The notes under the pieces are model-generated. The model did not search any database. It was not told where the DNA came from and saw nothing but the letters and a program-made list of their open reading frames with translations. The position numbers and the translations under genes were made by a program. Positions 55,999 to 64,000 of a DNA stretch of 64,000 bases are shown here, in pieces (within the stretch, counting starts at the first letter, position 1; each line of letters starts with the position of its first letter). Source of the stretch: Nitrosomonas communis (GTDB lineage: Bacteria > Pseudomonadota > Gammaproteobacteria > Burkholderiales > Nitrosomonadaceae); NCBI RefSeq assembly GCF_900114745.1, contig NZ_FOUB01000011.1, forward strand, positions 1 through 64,000, in the 5' to 3' direction.

Positions 55999-57921
55999 AT
56001 GACAAAAGCTTATCGCACTAAAACTATAAAAAAAAGTGTTAAACTAAAGCAACCCGATATAGAAATAACTCCATCCAGTTCTTTGGCAGCACTATTCGCC
56101 ACCTTACCACAACGGGCTGGTGCAGAATATTTTTATGCGCAGCCTATTCCTAGCTTAGATGTCCCTGGCATTAGCCCCTTTTATGGTCTGCTTCTGGCGA
56201 TCTGGCAGCTCCGTGATAAAGATCTGCAGCAGACTTATCCGCTCACCACGTTTGATGGTCGCTACCACTTCCTCGCATGGTGTGCCGTTCATGGCCGTAA
56301 AGAATATCGGGCATTGCGGGAATTTACTCCATTTTGGCAAACTTTATCCTTGCCTGCAGAATTATCCGTCACTGAATGGTCTGGGGGTATTTCACGCTTC
56401 ATGCAATTGGTTATCGCTGAACGTGAGGATCTTGTTATTAACCCGAATCTGGCTGACATTGATGATCAGCTTGTAGCACTCGGCTGGTTCTGGTGCGCTG
56501 GAGGTTGGCGTGAGCTCGATCTCGCAATAGCTGATATTCCTGCATGGCAAAAGCGCTTTTTGATCGATCATGAAGATATTGACCAGACGCGTTTCGCTCG
56601 TCTCATATACCGCTACCGTCCTGATCTGCAAGCTGCTTTTGATCTTAGTACCACACAGGGTTACAGCGGGTTCCGTCACTGGCTCAGGCATTATGCCCCG
56701 CAGGAAACTGCCCTACCCTTGCTCACTCAAGTCAAACCGCAAGCATGGCCGAATATCAGCAGCATACCTTCAACCATCCATCATAATTTCGGCGTTAACC
56801 TGATAGGCTATGCCTTTGGGGAACTCGGTATTGGCGAAGTTGTCCGCATGGCAGCGCATGCATTTCAAGCTGCTGACATTCCTTTCACTGTAATCGACTT
56901 TCCACCAGGCAATAATACTCATCAGCAAGACCACAGCATTGAACAGTGGGTTTCAAGCGAACCTCGCTATCCTGTTAATCTTGTTTGTCTGACAGCACCG
57001 GAACAGCTTCGCCTTTATATTACGCACGGGGTGCAGCTTTTTCGTGGCCGCTACACCATCGGCTATTGGCCGTGGGAGCTGCAAAACTGGCCGGCCAATT
57101 GGATTCACTGCTTCAATCTTGTGGATGAGGTCTGGGCTTTCAGTCAACATGTTCAGCAGGCAGCTCAGCGCGCCACTAGCTTACCAGTGCTTTACATGCC
57201 AATGGCAGTTAAACTTCCAGATATCGATCTTACAGCGCCAACCCAACGCCACCGCTTTGGTCTACCGGAAAACAAGACATTGTTTGTATTTTCATTTGAT
57301 GGCAATTCTTTTATTGAGCGTAAAAATCCTCTAGCCATCGTTGAGGCATTCCACCAAGCTTTTCCTTTGACCGAAGAATCTGTCGCGCTTGTCATCAAAT
57401 GCATGCGTCCCGACATGCATAATCCGCTTTGGCAAAATATTCTTGCCGCTGCAAAAGTCGATAGCAGACTAATTATTCTTGATGCCAGACTCAGCAAAAT
57501 TGAGGTACTAGAACTGTATCGTGCGTGTGACTGCTTTATTTCACTGCACCGCGCCGAAGGCTTTGGTCTCAGCATTGCTGAGGCACTGCTATTGGGTTTA
57601 GAAGTGATCGCCAGTGATTATGGCGGCAATACCGATTTCTGCCGTGCTGTAGGTGCAAAATTGATTCCTTGCCACCTCAAAGCGACGAATTCAAATGATT
57701 ATATCGAGGGCCAGGACAATTTCTGGGCAGAACCGGATATTCCCTCCGCAGCTAAAGCGATGCGTGAAATACTCCGGACACGACAACACTTCCCCAATAA
57801 AAGCATATCCACTGAGCGACGACAACAGGTAAATGAATTATTCTCTCCGGCAGCCATCGGGGCTCGCTACCGCAAGCGTTTTACAACTCTGAAAAACCTT
57901 ATAAAGGATTTCAAGGATTAG
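55999..57921 (+). CDS. glycosyltransferase, GT4-type with long N-terminal domain
   Basis: 640 residues. Residues 1-250 are a helical region with no recognised family (LLLAIWQLRDKDLQQTYPL..., FARLIYRYRPDLQAAF). From 260: NLIGYAFGELGIGEVVRMAA, YTIGYWPWELQNWP, VDEVWAFSQHVQQA, VFSFDGNSFIERKNPLAIVEAF and ISLHRAEGFGLSIAEALLLGLEVIASDYGGN with the E-x7-E donor-sugar motif. Members act in surface polysaccharide or protein glycosylation. Divergent to the manB-type operon side. Confidence 0.87.
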   Translation: MTKAYRTKTIKKSVKLKQPDIEITPSSSLAALFATLPQRAGAEYFYAQPIPSLDVPGISPFYGLLLAIWQLRDKDLQQTYPLTTFDGRYHFLAWCAVHGRKEYRALREFTPFWQTLSLPAELSVTEWSGGISRFMQLVIAEREDLVINPNLADIDDQLVALGWFWCAGGWRELDLAIADIPAWQKRFLIDHEDIDQTRFARLIYRYRPDLQAAFDLSTTQGYSGFRHWLRHYAPQETALPLLTQVKPQAWPNISSIPSTIHHNFGVNLIGYAFGELGIGEVVRMAAHAFQAADIPFTVIDFPPGNNTHQQDHSIEQWVSSEPRYPVNLVCLTAPEQLRLYITHGVQLFRGRYTIGYWPWELQNWPANWIHCFNLVDEVWAFSQHVQQAAQRATSLPVLYMPMAVKLPDIDLTAPTQRHRFGLPENKTLFVFSFDGNSFIERKNPLAIVEAFHQAFPLTEESVALVIKCMRPDMHNPLWQNILAAAKVDSRLIILDARLSKIEVLELYRACDCFISLHRAEGFGLSIAEALLLGLEVIASDYGGNTDFCRAVGAKLIPCHLKATNSNDYIEGQDNFWAEPDIPSAAKAMREILRTRQHFPNKSISTERRQQVNELFSPAAIGARYRKRFTTLKNLIKDFKD

Positions 57922-57993
57922 TCTTAGTCATATCAAGATCGAAGCGAAGATTTTCATTGTAGAATATTCTTGCGATATGCTAAATAATCAGAT

Positions 57994-59439
57994 TTAACTA
58001 GCGGCACGTACTCGTTCTAATACCATCCTCACCAACTCTCTGGCTTGCTCTTCGGAATCTGTTTCAGCGTAACATCTCAGCTCTGGCGCATTACCCGAGG
58101 GTCGCAAATGAATAATTTGACTAGAAGCGAATGTCAACCGCAAACCATCGGTTTCATCCTGGCCCACTACATTGCCGTAACTATTCCCTAGTACTGCTAT
58201 TATGGCTTGATGAGAGCTTGATAGATTGGCTATCAGCGCCTGACTGCGCTCAGTAGGGAATTCCTTGATCCGGTCGCTTGCGGTAAAACGCTGAGGCAGC
58301 GATGCCGACAGCGCAGAAAGTGGCACACTTCGTTCTCGCGCCAATGCAAGCAGCGCCAATATCGGCAAAACAGCGTCACGGGTCGGCAAAGACTCCAGAA
58401 TGCGGCCATTTCGCTCAAAAGTATTGCCTACCAGAAAACCGCCATTGGCTTCGAATCCAACTACACCACCCTTCTCAGCAGTTATTGCCGTTTGCATAGC
58501 ACTAATCACATAAGGCGAACCTATTTTAGTGCGCATGACATGAGCAAATACACCACGGCGCTCAATCGCCGTGGTGCTACTGACTGGCGTCACTACCGTG
58601 TGTGCATTCAGGTACTGGGCGCAAAGCAAGCCCACCACATCTCCACGCAGCCACCGACCAGTCTCGTCGCCAATCAAGGGACGATCTGCATCACCATCTG
58701 TCGATAACAATGCATCCAACCGATGCACTTTCGCCCATTCTCGACCAAGGGCCTGATCTTCCTCACTCACCGCCTCAGTATCTATTGGCACGAAACTATT
58801 CGTTCGGCCGAGAGATACCACCACGGCACCAAATTGTCGGAGCAGATCCGTTAAAAAATCCCGCGCCACGCTGGAATGTTCATAAACACCAATTCGCATA
58901 CCCCTGAGAAAGCCTTCCGGAAAGAACTTTCGATAGCGCTCCCGATACACATCGAGTGGAGCAGCAACAGGGAGTAACTCCATGGCACTGCTATAGACAT
59001 CTGCATCAGGTATGATCGCCTGAGTAATGGCTGCTTCGTGATCCTTACTGATTTCACCCTCATCGGTGTAAAACTTGATACCGTTACGATCAAAAGGAAT
59101 ATGACTGCCGGTGACCATAATGGCGGGTATCTGCTCTTGTAATGCATAAAAGGCCAATGCGGGAGTTGGCAACGCACCAGCATATATAGTATCCATACCT
59201 TGTGCCTGGATTGATGTTGCACAGGCTTGGACAATAGCCGGGCTACTCGGCCGCAGGTCATGGCCCAACACAACGCGTTTCGCTCCAGGCATAACTTCCT
59301 GCAGAAACGCGGTGGTGTAGGCCCAGCACACACGATCCGTCATGTCTGAAACTAGACCCCGTGCACCACTGGTTCCAAAGCGTACCCCCGAATCTTTAGC
59401 AATATTTTCCAGATAAATTTTGTTACCCAAAATCAGCAT
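57994..59439 (-). CDS. phosphohexomutase (phosphomannomutase/phosphoglucomutase)
   Basis: 481 residues from the ATG at 59437-59439; a frame to 59526 would overlap the next gene by 41 bases. Phosphoserine loop in VTGSHIPFDRNGIKFY, metal loop DGDADRP, sugar loop FEANGG and phosphate loop SGNAPELR are all there. RFGTSGARGL at the start is usual. It supplies mannose-1-P (or glucose-1-P). Beside GDP-mannose 4,6-dehydratase and a GDP-sugar reductase, phosphomannomutase is the likelier role. Last of the minus-strand group. Confidence 0.87.
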   Translation of the reverse strand: MLILGNKIYLENIAKDSGVRFGTSGARGLVSDMTDRVCWAYTTAFLQEVMPGAKRVVLGHDLRPSSPAIVQACATSIQAQGMDTIYAGALPTPALAFYALQEQIPAIMVTGSHIPFDRNGIKFYTDEGEISKDHEAAITQAIIPDADVYSSAMELLPVAAPLDVYRERYRKFFPEGFLRGMRIGVYEHSSVARDFLTDLLRQFGAVVVSLGRTNSFVPIDTEAVSEEDQALGREWAKVHRLDALLSTDGDADRPLIGDETGRWLRGDVVGLLCAQYLNAHTVVTPVSSTTAIERRGVFAHVMRTKIGSPYVISAMQTAITAEKGGVVGFEANGGFLVGNTFERNGRILESLPTRDAVLPILALLALARERSVPLSALSASLPQRFTASDRIKEFPTERSQALIANLSSSHQAIIAVLGNSYGNVVGQDETDGLRLTFASSQIIHLRPSGNAPELRCYAETDSEEQARELVRMVLERVRAAS

Positions 59440-59485
59440 CCTATGTTGAGTTTGTAGATTAAGATCGCTACTTGTGTACTCATCA

Positions 59486-60394
59486 TCAGCGATCACCCTC
59501 CTTGAGCATCCAGCGCAATGTTTCACGCAAAGGAATCTGCGGCACCTGCTCCATTATGGTAGCATCCAATTTAGCTCGGCTACCGAGAAGCATCTTCACT
59601 TCATTGCTGCGGACGAAAGCTGGATTTACACGCACTTCAAAATCGTGGCCTGAAATCTCTCTTACCATTTGCAAAACATCTCGCAAGGTATAAGCCTGGC
59701 CGGAGCAAACATTAAAGGTCTCACCTATGGCCGCAGGAGTGCTCAGCAAATATCGATAAAACCGCACCACGTTGCGCACATCTGAAAAGTCTCGTGCCAC
59801 ATCCAGATTACCTAATTCAATCACTGGAGCACGACGGCGTACATGATTCACAATCTTGGGGAGCAAAAAGTTTTCTGACTGCCCTATACCTGTGTAATTG
59901 AAGGGTCGTGCAATGATGATTGGCAAGTGTTCCATATATAGCCGTGCCATATATTCCATTGCTAGTTTGCTTACCGCGTAATCATTTGCTGGTGTGGTTG
60001 GAGTAGCTTCATCCAACACACCTTCTGAGGTATTGCCATATACATTGGCACTGCTGGCGATTAATACAGAAGTCGGATGCTTACTCGAGCGCGATAAAGC
60101 TGTCAGCAGATTACGTGATCCGACTAAATTGGTGTGATAAATCGTCTCAACATCCCCATGGGCAACAAAGGCGATTGCTGCCAGATGCGCTACCACATCT
60201 GGTTTAATTTTCTCAATCACATGGGCCAATTCATTCGTGTTTGCTAGATCGCAAACATATACTGACTTGGCGCCAGCTACTATTAGCTCAGGTAACTTGT
60301 GAGCAATACCATATACTTCGCATCCTGCTTGATCCAACTCGTAAGCCAAGTAGCGTCCAGTAAAGCCAGCAATGCCTGTAATCAGCGCTTTCAA
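59486..60394 (-). CDS. NAD(P)-dependent sugar epimerase/reductase, likely GDP-4-keto-6-deoxymannose reductase
   Basis: 302 residues. GITGFTGRY-type Rossmann motif (GIAGFTGRYLAYEL), ASSANVYG with catalytic Ser, and YAVSK with Tyr-x3-Lys. Overall like Rmd (GDP-rhamnose forming) enzymes. With gmd about 2 kb upstream it would complete conversion of GDP-mannose to GDP-D-rhamnose. The exact product (rhamnose or another 6-deoxyhexose) is not decided by sequence alone. Confidence 0.82.
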   Translation of the reverse strand: MKALITGIAGFTGRYLAYELDQAGCEVYGIAHKLPELIVAGAKSVYVCDLANTNELAHVIEKIKPDVVAHLAAIAFVAHGDVETIYHTNLVGSRNLLTALSRSSKHPTSVLIASSANVYGNTSEGVLDEATPTTPANDYAVSKLAMEYMARLYMEHLPIIIARPFNYTGIGQSENFLLPKIVNHVRRRAPVIELGNLDVARDFSDVRNVVRFYRYLLSTPAAIGETFNVCSGQAYTLRDVLQMVREISGHDFEVRVNPAFVRSNEVKMLLGSRAKLDATIMEQVPQIPLRETLRWMLKEGDR

Positions 60395-60894
60395 ACTTAT
60401 GCCTCAAAATATTCTTGTTTATTTATAAAATACTTCTCCATAACACTAGACACTACCGCAATCACAAGTTAACGTAACACTAAATGATAAACTTGTCTCT
60501 CAGCTTGAGGGTTGAGCCAAAAGTGCTCTATCTCTTTTAATGTCGAACCACTCAACTTGATGCGCGGCAAATACTTCAACATATACACGCTTTCATCGTT
60601 ACTTATTAACGTACCTTAAATCATTCACCAGATTAATATTAATAATCAAGGTGATACTATTTCTCCTAAGAACTACTTTAGCAGTTCTCGAGTATTAAGG
60701 ATTTTTAATAGCTTTGATTGAAAGAATAAACACCAATTTTGGACTCATTCAAGCAAATATCAAAGAAAATTTAATCTCAACAAAATTTAATGCATTACTT
60801 TTAACTCTTCCGATAAAGTTAGTAATTACTGAGAAAATTAATACTGATTCATATAACTGATCGTTCCAGTATTAATCTATAATCTATCGTCTTA
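60395..60894. other. 500-bp AT-rich intergenic region
   Basis: Between the reductase gene start and the sulfotransferase-like gene end, both minus strand. No gene or clear hairpin. The size suggests the reductase has its own promoter. Confidence 0.4.
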
Positions 60895-61947
60895 TTACTT
60901 CTTTTCGTAGCGCTCTATCAAAGTTTTATAAATTTGAACACATATTTGAACAGCTTCTTCATATCGTGGGCCCAAACATTCTGTATGTTCTGGATATTCA
61001 GAGAAATCTTCATCAAAAAGAGGTGATTCCTGTTTTGGGAAGATGCGTGATTTTAGACGTTCATTGCCAGACCGATAGAATGAATAAAATTCATATGCTT
61101 TGGATCGTGAAGAAGGTTGATTTTTCCCTCTACAAATATTTGAAACAATAGATACTATCCCAGTATGTAATGGATTGATTTTTTGATCTATAACCCTAGG
61201 TACTTGTCGATTTAGTTCAAGAAGAAAATCCACGCCTGCTTGATTTACAGACTCATTTTTATTTGGAGGTACAATTTTACCTGTCAAGTCAATGTTGCAT
61301 GCAGCACAAAAATCACTCAGAAGATCATTATTAACATATTTTGATCGATCAAAGAATCTGATATTTATTGCTGATGCACCAAAAACTTTCTCCCAATTAT
61401 CATATATCTTTTCATAATCATAATAATAATCAAGAGAAATCGGCGTATGTGTTGGAAAAATTTCTGGTGAAGGCATCCCCAATTTTAGCTTAGTAGAATA
61501 ATGACTAATCGCAACACGATCTTGCCTTCTGAGATAAAGCACGATTCGAAAATCATCGGCATAGTTAGAAAAAAAATCTCTGAGAGCTGCTATCTCATCA
61601 ATACTTGTGAGACGACTATGAAAATGTTCACTAGATATTAATAAAGTATCCCAATTGGAATTAGCAACAATTTCTTTCTGAAGATCATTTTTAATTTTTT
61701 TTTCATATTGTTTGCGGTCTTCTTCATTGAATATAAGTAGACTCCTACCAATATCTGACATCCATGCTTTAGTATTTGCACAGAATATAAACCCATATTG
61801 AGAACCTTGATGTCCTCCTGTGATTGGATATAGGATGTTATTCTGAATTAAAGCTTGACGGTTTGCAGTAAGGAACTGCTGGACAGTAGTCGTGCCCGTT
61901 TTTTCCATGCCAATATGTAATAAACATGTTTTGAAAGGTTTGTTCAT
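60895..61947 (-). CDS. sulfotransferase-like protein
   Basis: 350 residues from the ATG at 61945-61947 (an alternative ATG lies five codons earlier). LLHIGMEKTGTTTVQQFL near the start is the PAPS 5'-phosphosulfate loop, and RIVLYLRRQDRVAISHYS (about 145-162) resembles the 3'-phosphate-binding segment. Markedly AT-rich, more than its neighbours, suggesting transfer. With APS kinase nearby it could sulfate a surface polysaccharide. The acceptor is unknown. Confidence 0.72.
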   Translation of the reverse strand: MNKPFKTCLLHIGMEKTGTTTVQQFLTANRQALIQNNILYPITGGHQGSQYGFIFCANTKAWMSDIGRSLLIFNEEDRKQYEKKIKNDLQKEIVANSNWDTLLISSEHFHSRLTSIDEIAALRDFFSNYADDFRIVLYLRRQDRVAISHYSTKLKLGMPSPEIFPTHTPISLDYYYDYEKIYDNWEKVFGASAINIRFFDRSKYVNNDLLSDFCAACNIDLTGKIVPPNKNESVNQAGVDFLLELNRQVPRVIDQKINPLHTGIVSIVSNICRGKNQPSSRSKAYEFYSFYRSGNERLKSRIFPKQESPLFDEDFSEYPEHTECLGPRYEEAVQICVQIYKTLIERYEKK

Positions 61948-62258
61948 ATATGTAATAAACATGTTTTTAAAATTTGCTTCTGATGATTAATAAATTATTA
62001 GTTTTAAAAAAATATTATAATTCATATGTTTTGACACATAATTACACATATGCAGATCATCGATTAGAAATTCTTTTCTTAGCAATTTTGTAAAGTAATA
62101 CAATATTTTGCTGCATTCCATCCCATATAACTCATACTATGACAGCCTTTCCTTGTAAAGCTAATCTCTCTCTTGAAAGATAAGGATTTTTGCAGATGTC
62201 TAGAAAAGTCGTGTTTAATATAAGAATTAACGTCAATAAAGTCTTAAACCATATTTTT
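61948..62258. other. 311-bp AT-rich intergenic region
   Basis: Between the sulfotransferase-like gene start and the gmd end on the minus strand. No gene, no clear terminator. Probably holds the sulfotransferase promoter. Confidence 0.35.
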
Positions 62259-63290
62259 TCAAAACGATGCGCTTCCTTCATTCCGCCGAATATCGGCCTC
62301 TACCATCATGCAACAAAGCTCTTCTAACTTTGTTCTTGGTGTCCAGTCTAGTTCTTGCTTGGCTTTTTCCGGATTACCAATCAGCAAATCTACTTCCGCT
62401 GGGCGATAAAACTTCGGATTGACTTTTACCAAGACCTTGCCTGTCTTACGCTCGATACCTATTTCGTTTTCACCTTTGCCTTCAAAGACTAAATCGAAAC
62501 CAGCAGCTTTACCTGCCATACCAACGAAATCACGCACCGCCTCGGTACGGTTAGTAGCTAAAACATAGGTGTCCGGTTTTTTTGCCTGTAGCATGCGCCA
62601 CATGCCTTCGACATACTCTTTAGCATATCCCCAATCCCTTTTGGCATCCATATTGCCCAATTCGAGTACATCTAATTTTCCCAGCTTGATCTTTGCCATA
62701 CTGTCGGTAATCTTGCGGGTAACAAACTCGAGTCCACGCAACGGTGACTCATGGTTAAACAGGATTCCACTACAGCCAAAAATTCCATAAGATTCACGGT
62801 AATTTATCGTCATCCAGTGAGCATACAATTTAGCAGCACCATAGGGGCTGCGCGGATAAAACGGCGTGCTTTCGACTTGTGGAATTGCTTGTACCTTTCC
62901 AAACATCTCCGAAGTGCTTGCCTGATAAAAACGAATTTTCGGATTCACTATTCGAATTGCTTCCAGCAGGTTTAACGGGCCAATACCTGTAATCTCTGCA
63001 GTCGTGGCAGGCTGATCAAAGGACACTCCAACAAAGCTCTGTGCTGCCAAATTATATACCTCTGTTGCTTTTGTATTCTGTAATAGTCGAATACTGGTAG
63101 ACAAATCTGTAAGATCATATTCCACCAAATGCAGATTTGGGTGTTTATCAATTCCCAACTCTTTTATACGCCAGAAATTAACTGAGCTGACACGGCGAAA
63201 AGTACCATAGACTTGGTAACCTTTATCTAATAAAAGCTCGGCAAGATAGGCACCATCCTGGCCGGTAATCCCAGTAATAATTGCATTCAC
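62259..63290 (-). CDS. gmd: GDP-mannose 4,6-dehydratase
   Basis: 343 residues. [23 protein letters not shown] at the start (NADP site), catalytic STSEMFG with Ser/Thr-Glu, and [10 protein letters not shown] with Tyr-x3-Lys. [21 protein letters not shown] and the [12 protein letters not shown] segment complete the Gmd signature. It makes GDP-4-keto-6-deoxymannose, the precursor of GDP-rhamnose, GDP-fucose or perosamine. Preceded, on the same strand, by a glycosyltransferase gene 47 bases upstream. Confidence 0.96.
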   Translation of the reverse strand: MNAIITGITGQDGAYLAELLLDKGYQVYGTFRRVSSVNFWRIKELGIDKHPNLHLVEYDLTDLSTSIRLLQNTKATEVYNLAAQSFVGVSFDQPATTAEITGIGPLNLLEAIRIVNPKIRFYQASTSEMFGKVQAIPQVESTPFYPRSPYGAAKLYAHWMTINYRESYGIFGCSGILFNHESPLRGLEFVTRKITDSMAKIKLGKLDVLELGNMDAKRDWGYAKEYVEGMWRMLQAKKPDTYVLATNRTEAVRDFVGMAGKAAGFDLVFEGKGENEIGIERKTGKVLVKVNPKFYRPAEVDLLIGNPEKAKQELDWTPRTKLEELCCMMVEADIRRNEGSASF

Positions 63291-63337
63291 TATATAGATC
63301 TCCTGTATTTCTAAAGAATTTATCTTATGAAAATATG

Positions 63338-64000
63338 CTAAATGACATTGCTCACTTGCAATGACTGATAGAAACGATGGGCAATTCCATCCCAGTTATA
63401 ATAAGACTCAACCAGTTTTCTACCTTCTTGGGATACGGATTCGTAACGCTTAGGATCAGAAAAGAAAAGAGAAAGCTCCAAAATGAAACCATCGACTTCA
63501 GCGGCAATATAGTGTGTGCCAGGTTGTGCTTCTATACCTCGTGCACCAAATGGTGTTGAAATTACTGGAACTCCAGCAGCAAAATAGTCAAGCATCTTGA
63601 GATTACTTCCAGAACCAGACATCATTGGGTTCAAAGCAATATCGGCAGCGCCGAGTAAAATATTCTTTTCTTCATCATCTACAACACCAACCATAAATAC
63701 ATTACTCGGTATCGAAACATTATTAAAAGCCAGTCCAGCACTGCCAATAATTGCGAACTTAACATCAGGAAAGGCTAATGCATATTCAAAAATCTTCTCA
63801 ACAGCCTCAAGATTAGGGCCATGCCAACTTCCCATAAAAATAGCTAATTTACTTTTCCCCAACCCTAACTTTAATTTAAGATATGAGCGTTCTTTTATGC
63901 CAAGGTATTTAACGTCTTCAAGAGAGACTCCATTAACAACTTCATTTTTTACTGCTGAAGTTGTGCCATATATTCTTTCAAGAGTAAAAATATCTTCATT
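63338..64000 (-). CDS. GT4-type glycosyltransferase, C-terminal part (continues past the window)
   Basis: The frame remains open from the stop at 63338 to the window edge (221 codons), so the visible part is the C-terminal donor domain. [83 protein letters not shown] are typical GT4 sequences (NLK-x-LDYFA in place of the E-x7-E). Belongs to the gmd operon. An apparent ATG at 63862 is internal. Confidence 0.85.
   Translation of the reverse strand, partial: NEDIFTLERIYGTTSAVKNEVVNGVSLEDVKYLGIKERSYLKLKLGLGKSKLAIFMGSWHGPNLEAVEKIFEYALAFPDVKFAIIGSAGLAFNNVSIPSNVFMVGVVDDEEKNILLGAADIALNPMMSGSGSNLKMLDYFAAGVPVISTPFGARGIEAQPGTHYIAAEVDGFILELSLFFSDPKRYESVSQEGRKLVESYYNWDGIAHRFYQSLQVSNVI

Noticed and set aside
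59440-59526. 29-residue N-terminal extension of the phosphohexomutase
   Set aside because: It would overlap the upstream reductase gene by 41 bases and lacks family similarity; the ATG at 59439 fits better.

Overview
The window looks like chromosome of a betaproteobacterium, most likely a Nitrosomonas-type ammonia oxidiser. This is an inference from protein resemblance, moderate GC, the rpe-gph-trpE, ubiC-ubiA-ubiD, gatCAB and mreBCD-mrdA-rodA-rlpA blocks, and dense small interspersed repeats; no amo, hao or rRNA gene is present to prove it. I saw no tRNA, rRNA or CRISPR array.

Layout. 0-5.6 kb: a decayed phage-type Dam gene, a His-rich group (lipoprotein, HupE/UreJ-like permease, His-rich periplasmic protein, small membrane protein), YjbQ, a histidine phosphatase and a DUF4410 lipoprotein. 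5.8-12.6 kb: an AIF-like flavoprotein, a complete sugar-type ABC importer operon (binding protein, two permeases, ATPase) and a dienelactone hydrolase. 12.7-19.3 kb: ubiquinone genes ubiC-ubiA-ubiD, a DCC protein, a phosphodiesterase, a Tim44-like protein and an SDR. 19.5-29.8 kb: gatC-gatA-gatB, diverging from the cell-shape operon mreB-mreC-mreD-mrdA-rodA-rlpA. 29.9-36 kb: comEC, rpe, gph, trpE. 36.8-42.8 kb: a cassette of a secreted RTX-type protein, two glycosyltransferases and a TPR protein. 43-45.4 kb: a large exported protein with a caspase-like His/Cys dyad. 46-53.1 kb: an island of decayed insertion sequences (IS481, IS630, IS3, ISAs1 with a DUF4338 partner, IS5) around an exported GH99/DUF5010-like protein. 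53.4-64 kb: an extracellular-polysaccharide region with APS kinase, sulfotransferase-like protein, GDP-mannose 4,6-dehydratase, a GDP-sugar reductase, a phosphohexomutase and glycosyltransferases. It suggests a GDP-deoxyhexose-containing, possibly sulfated, polymer.

The most distinctive structural signal is a short inverted-repeat element (called R1 here, about 100-115 bp). It occurs 14 times between 3.2 and 45.7 kb and never in the last 18 kb. Several copies have TTA or TAA on both sides like a 3-bp target duplication, and many abut stop codons. A differently filled element with similar ends and a clean TTA duplication sits inside the IS5-family transposase, which hints at how such elements are mobilised. 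Further repeats are a 142-bp R2 element, REP/BIME hairpins next to comEC, and three diverged 63-bp repeats between trpE and the RTX gene.
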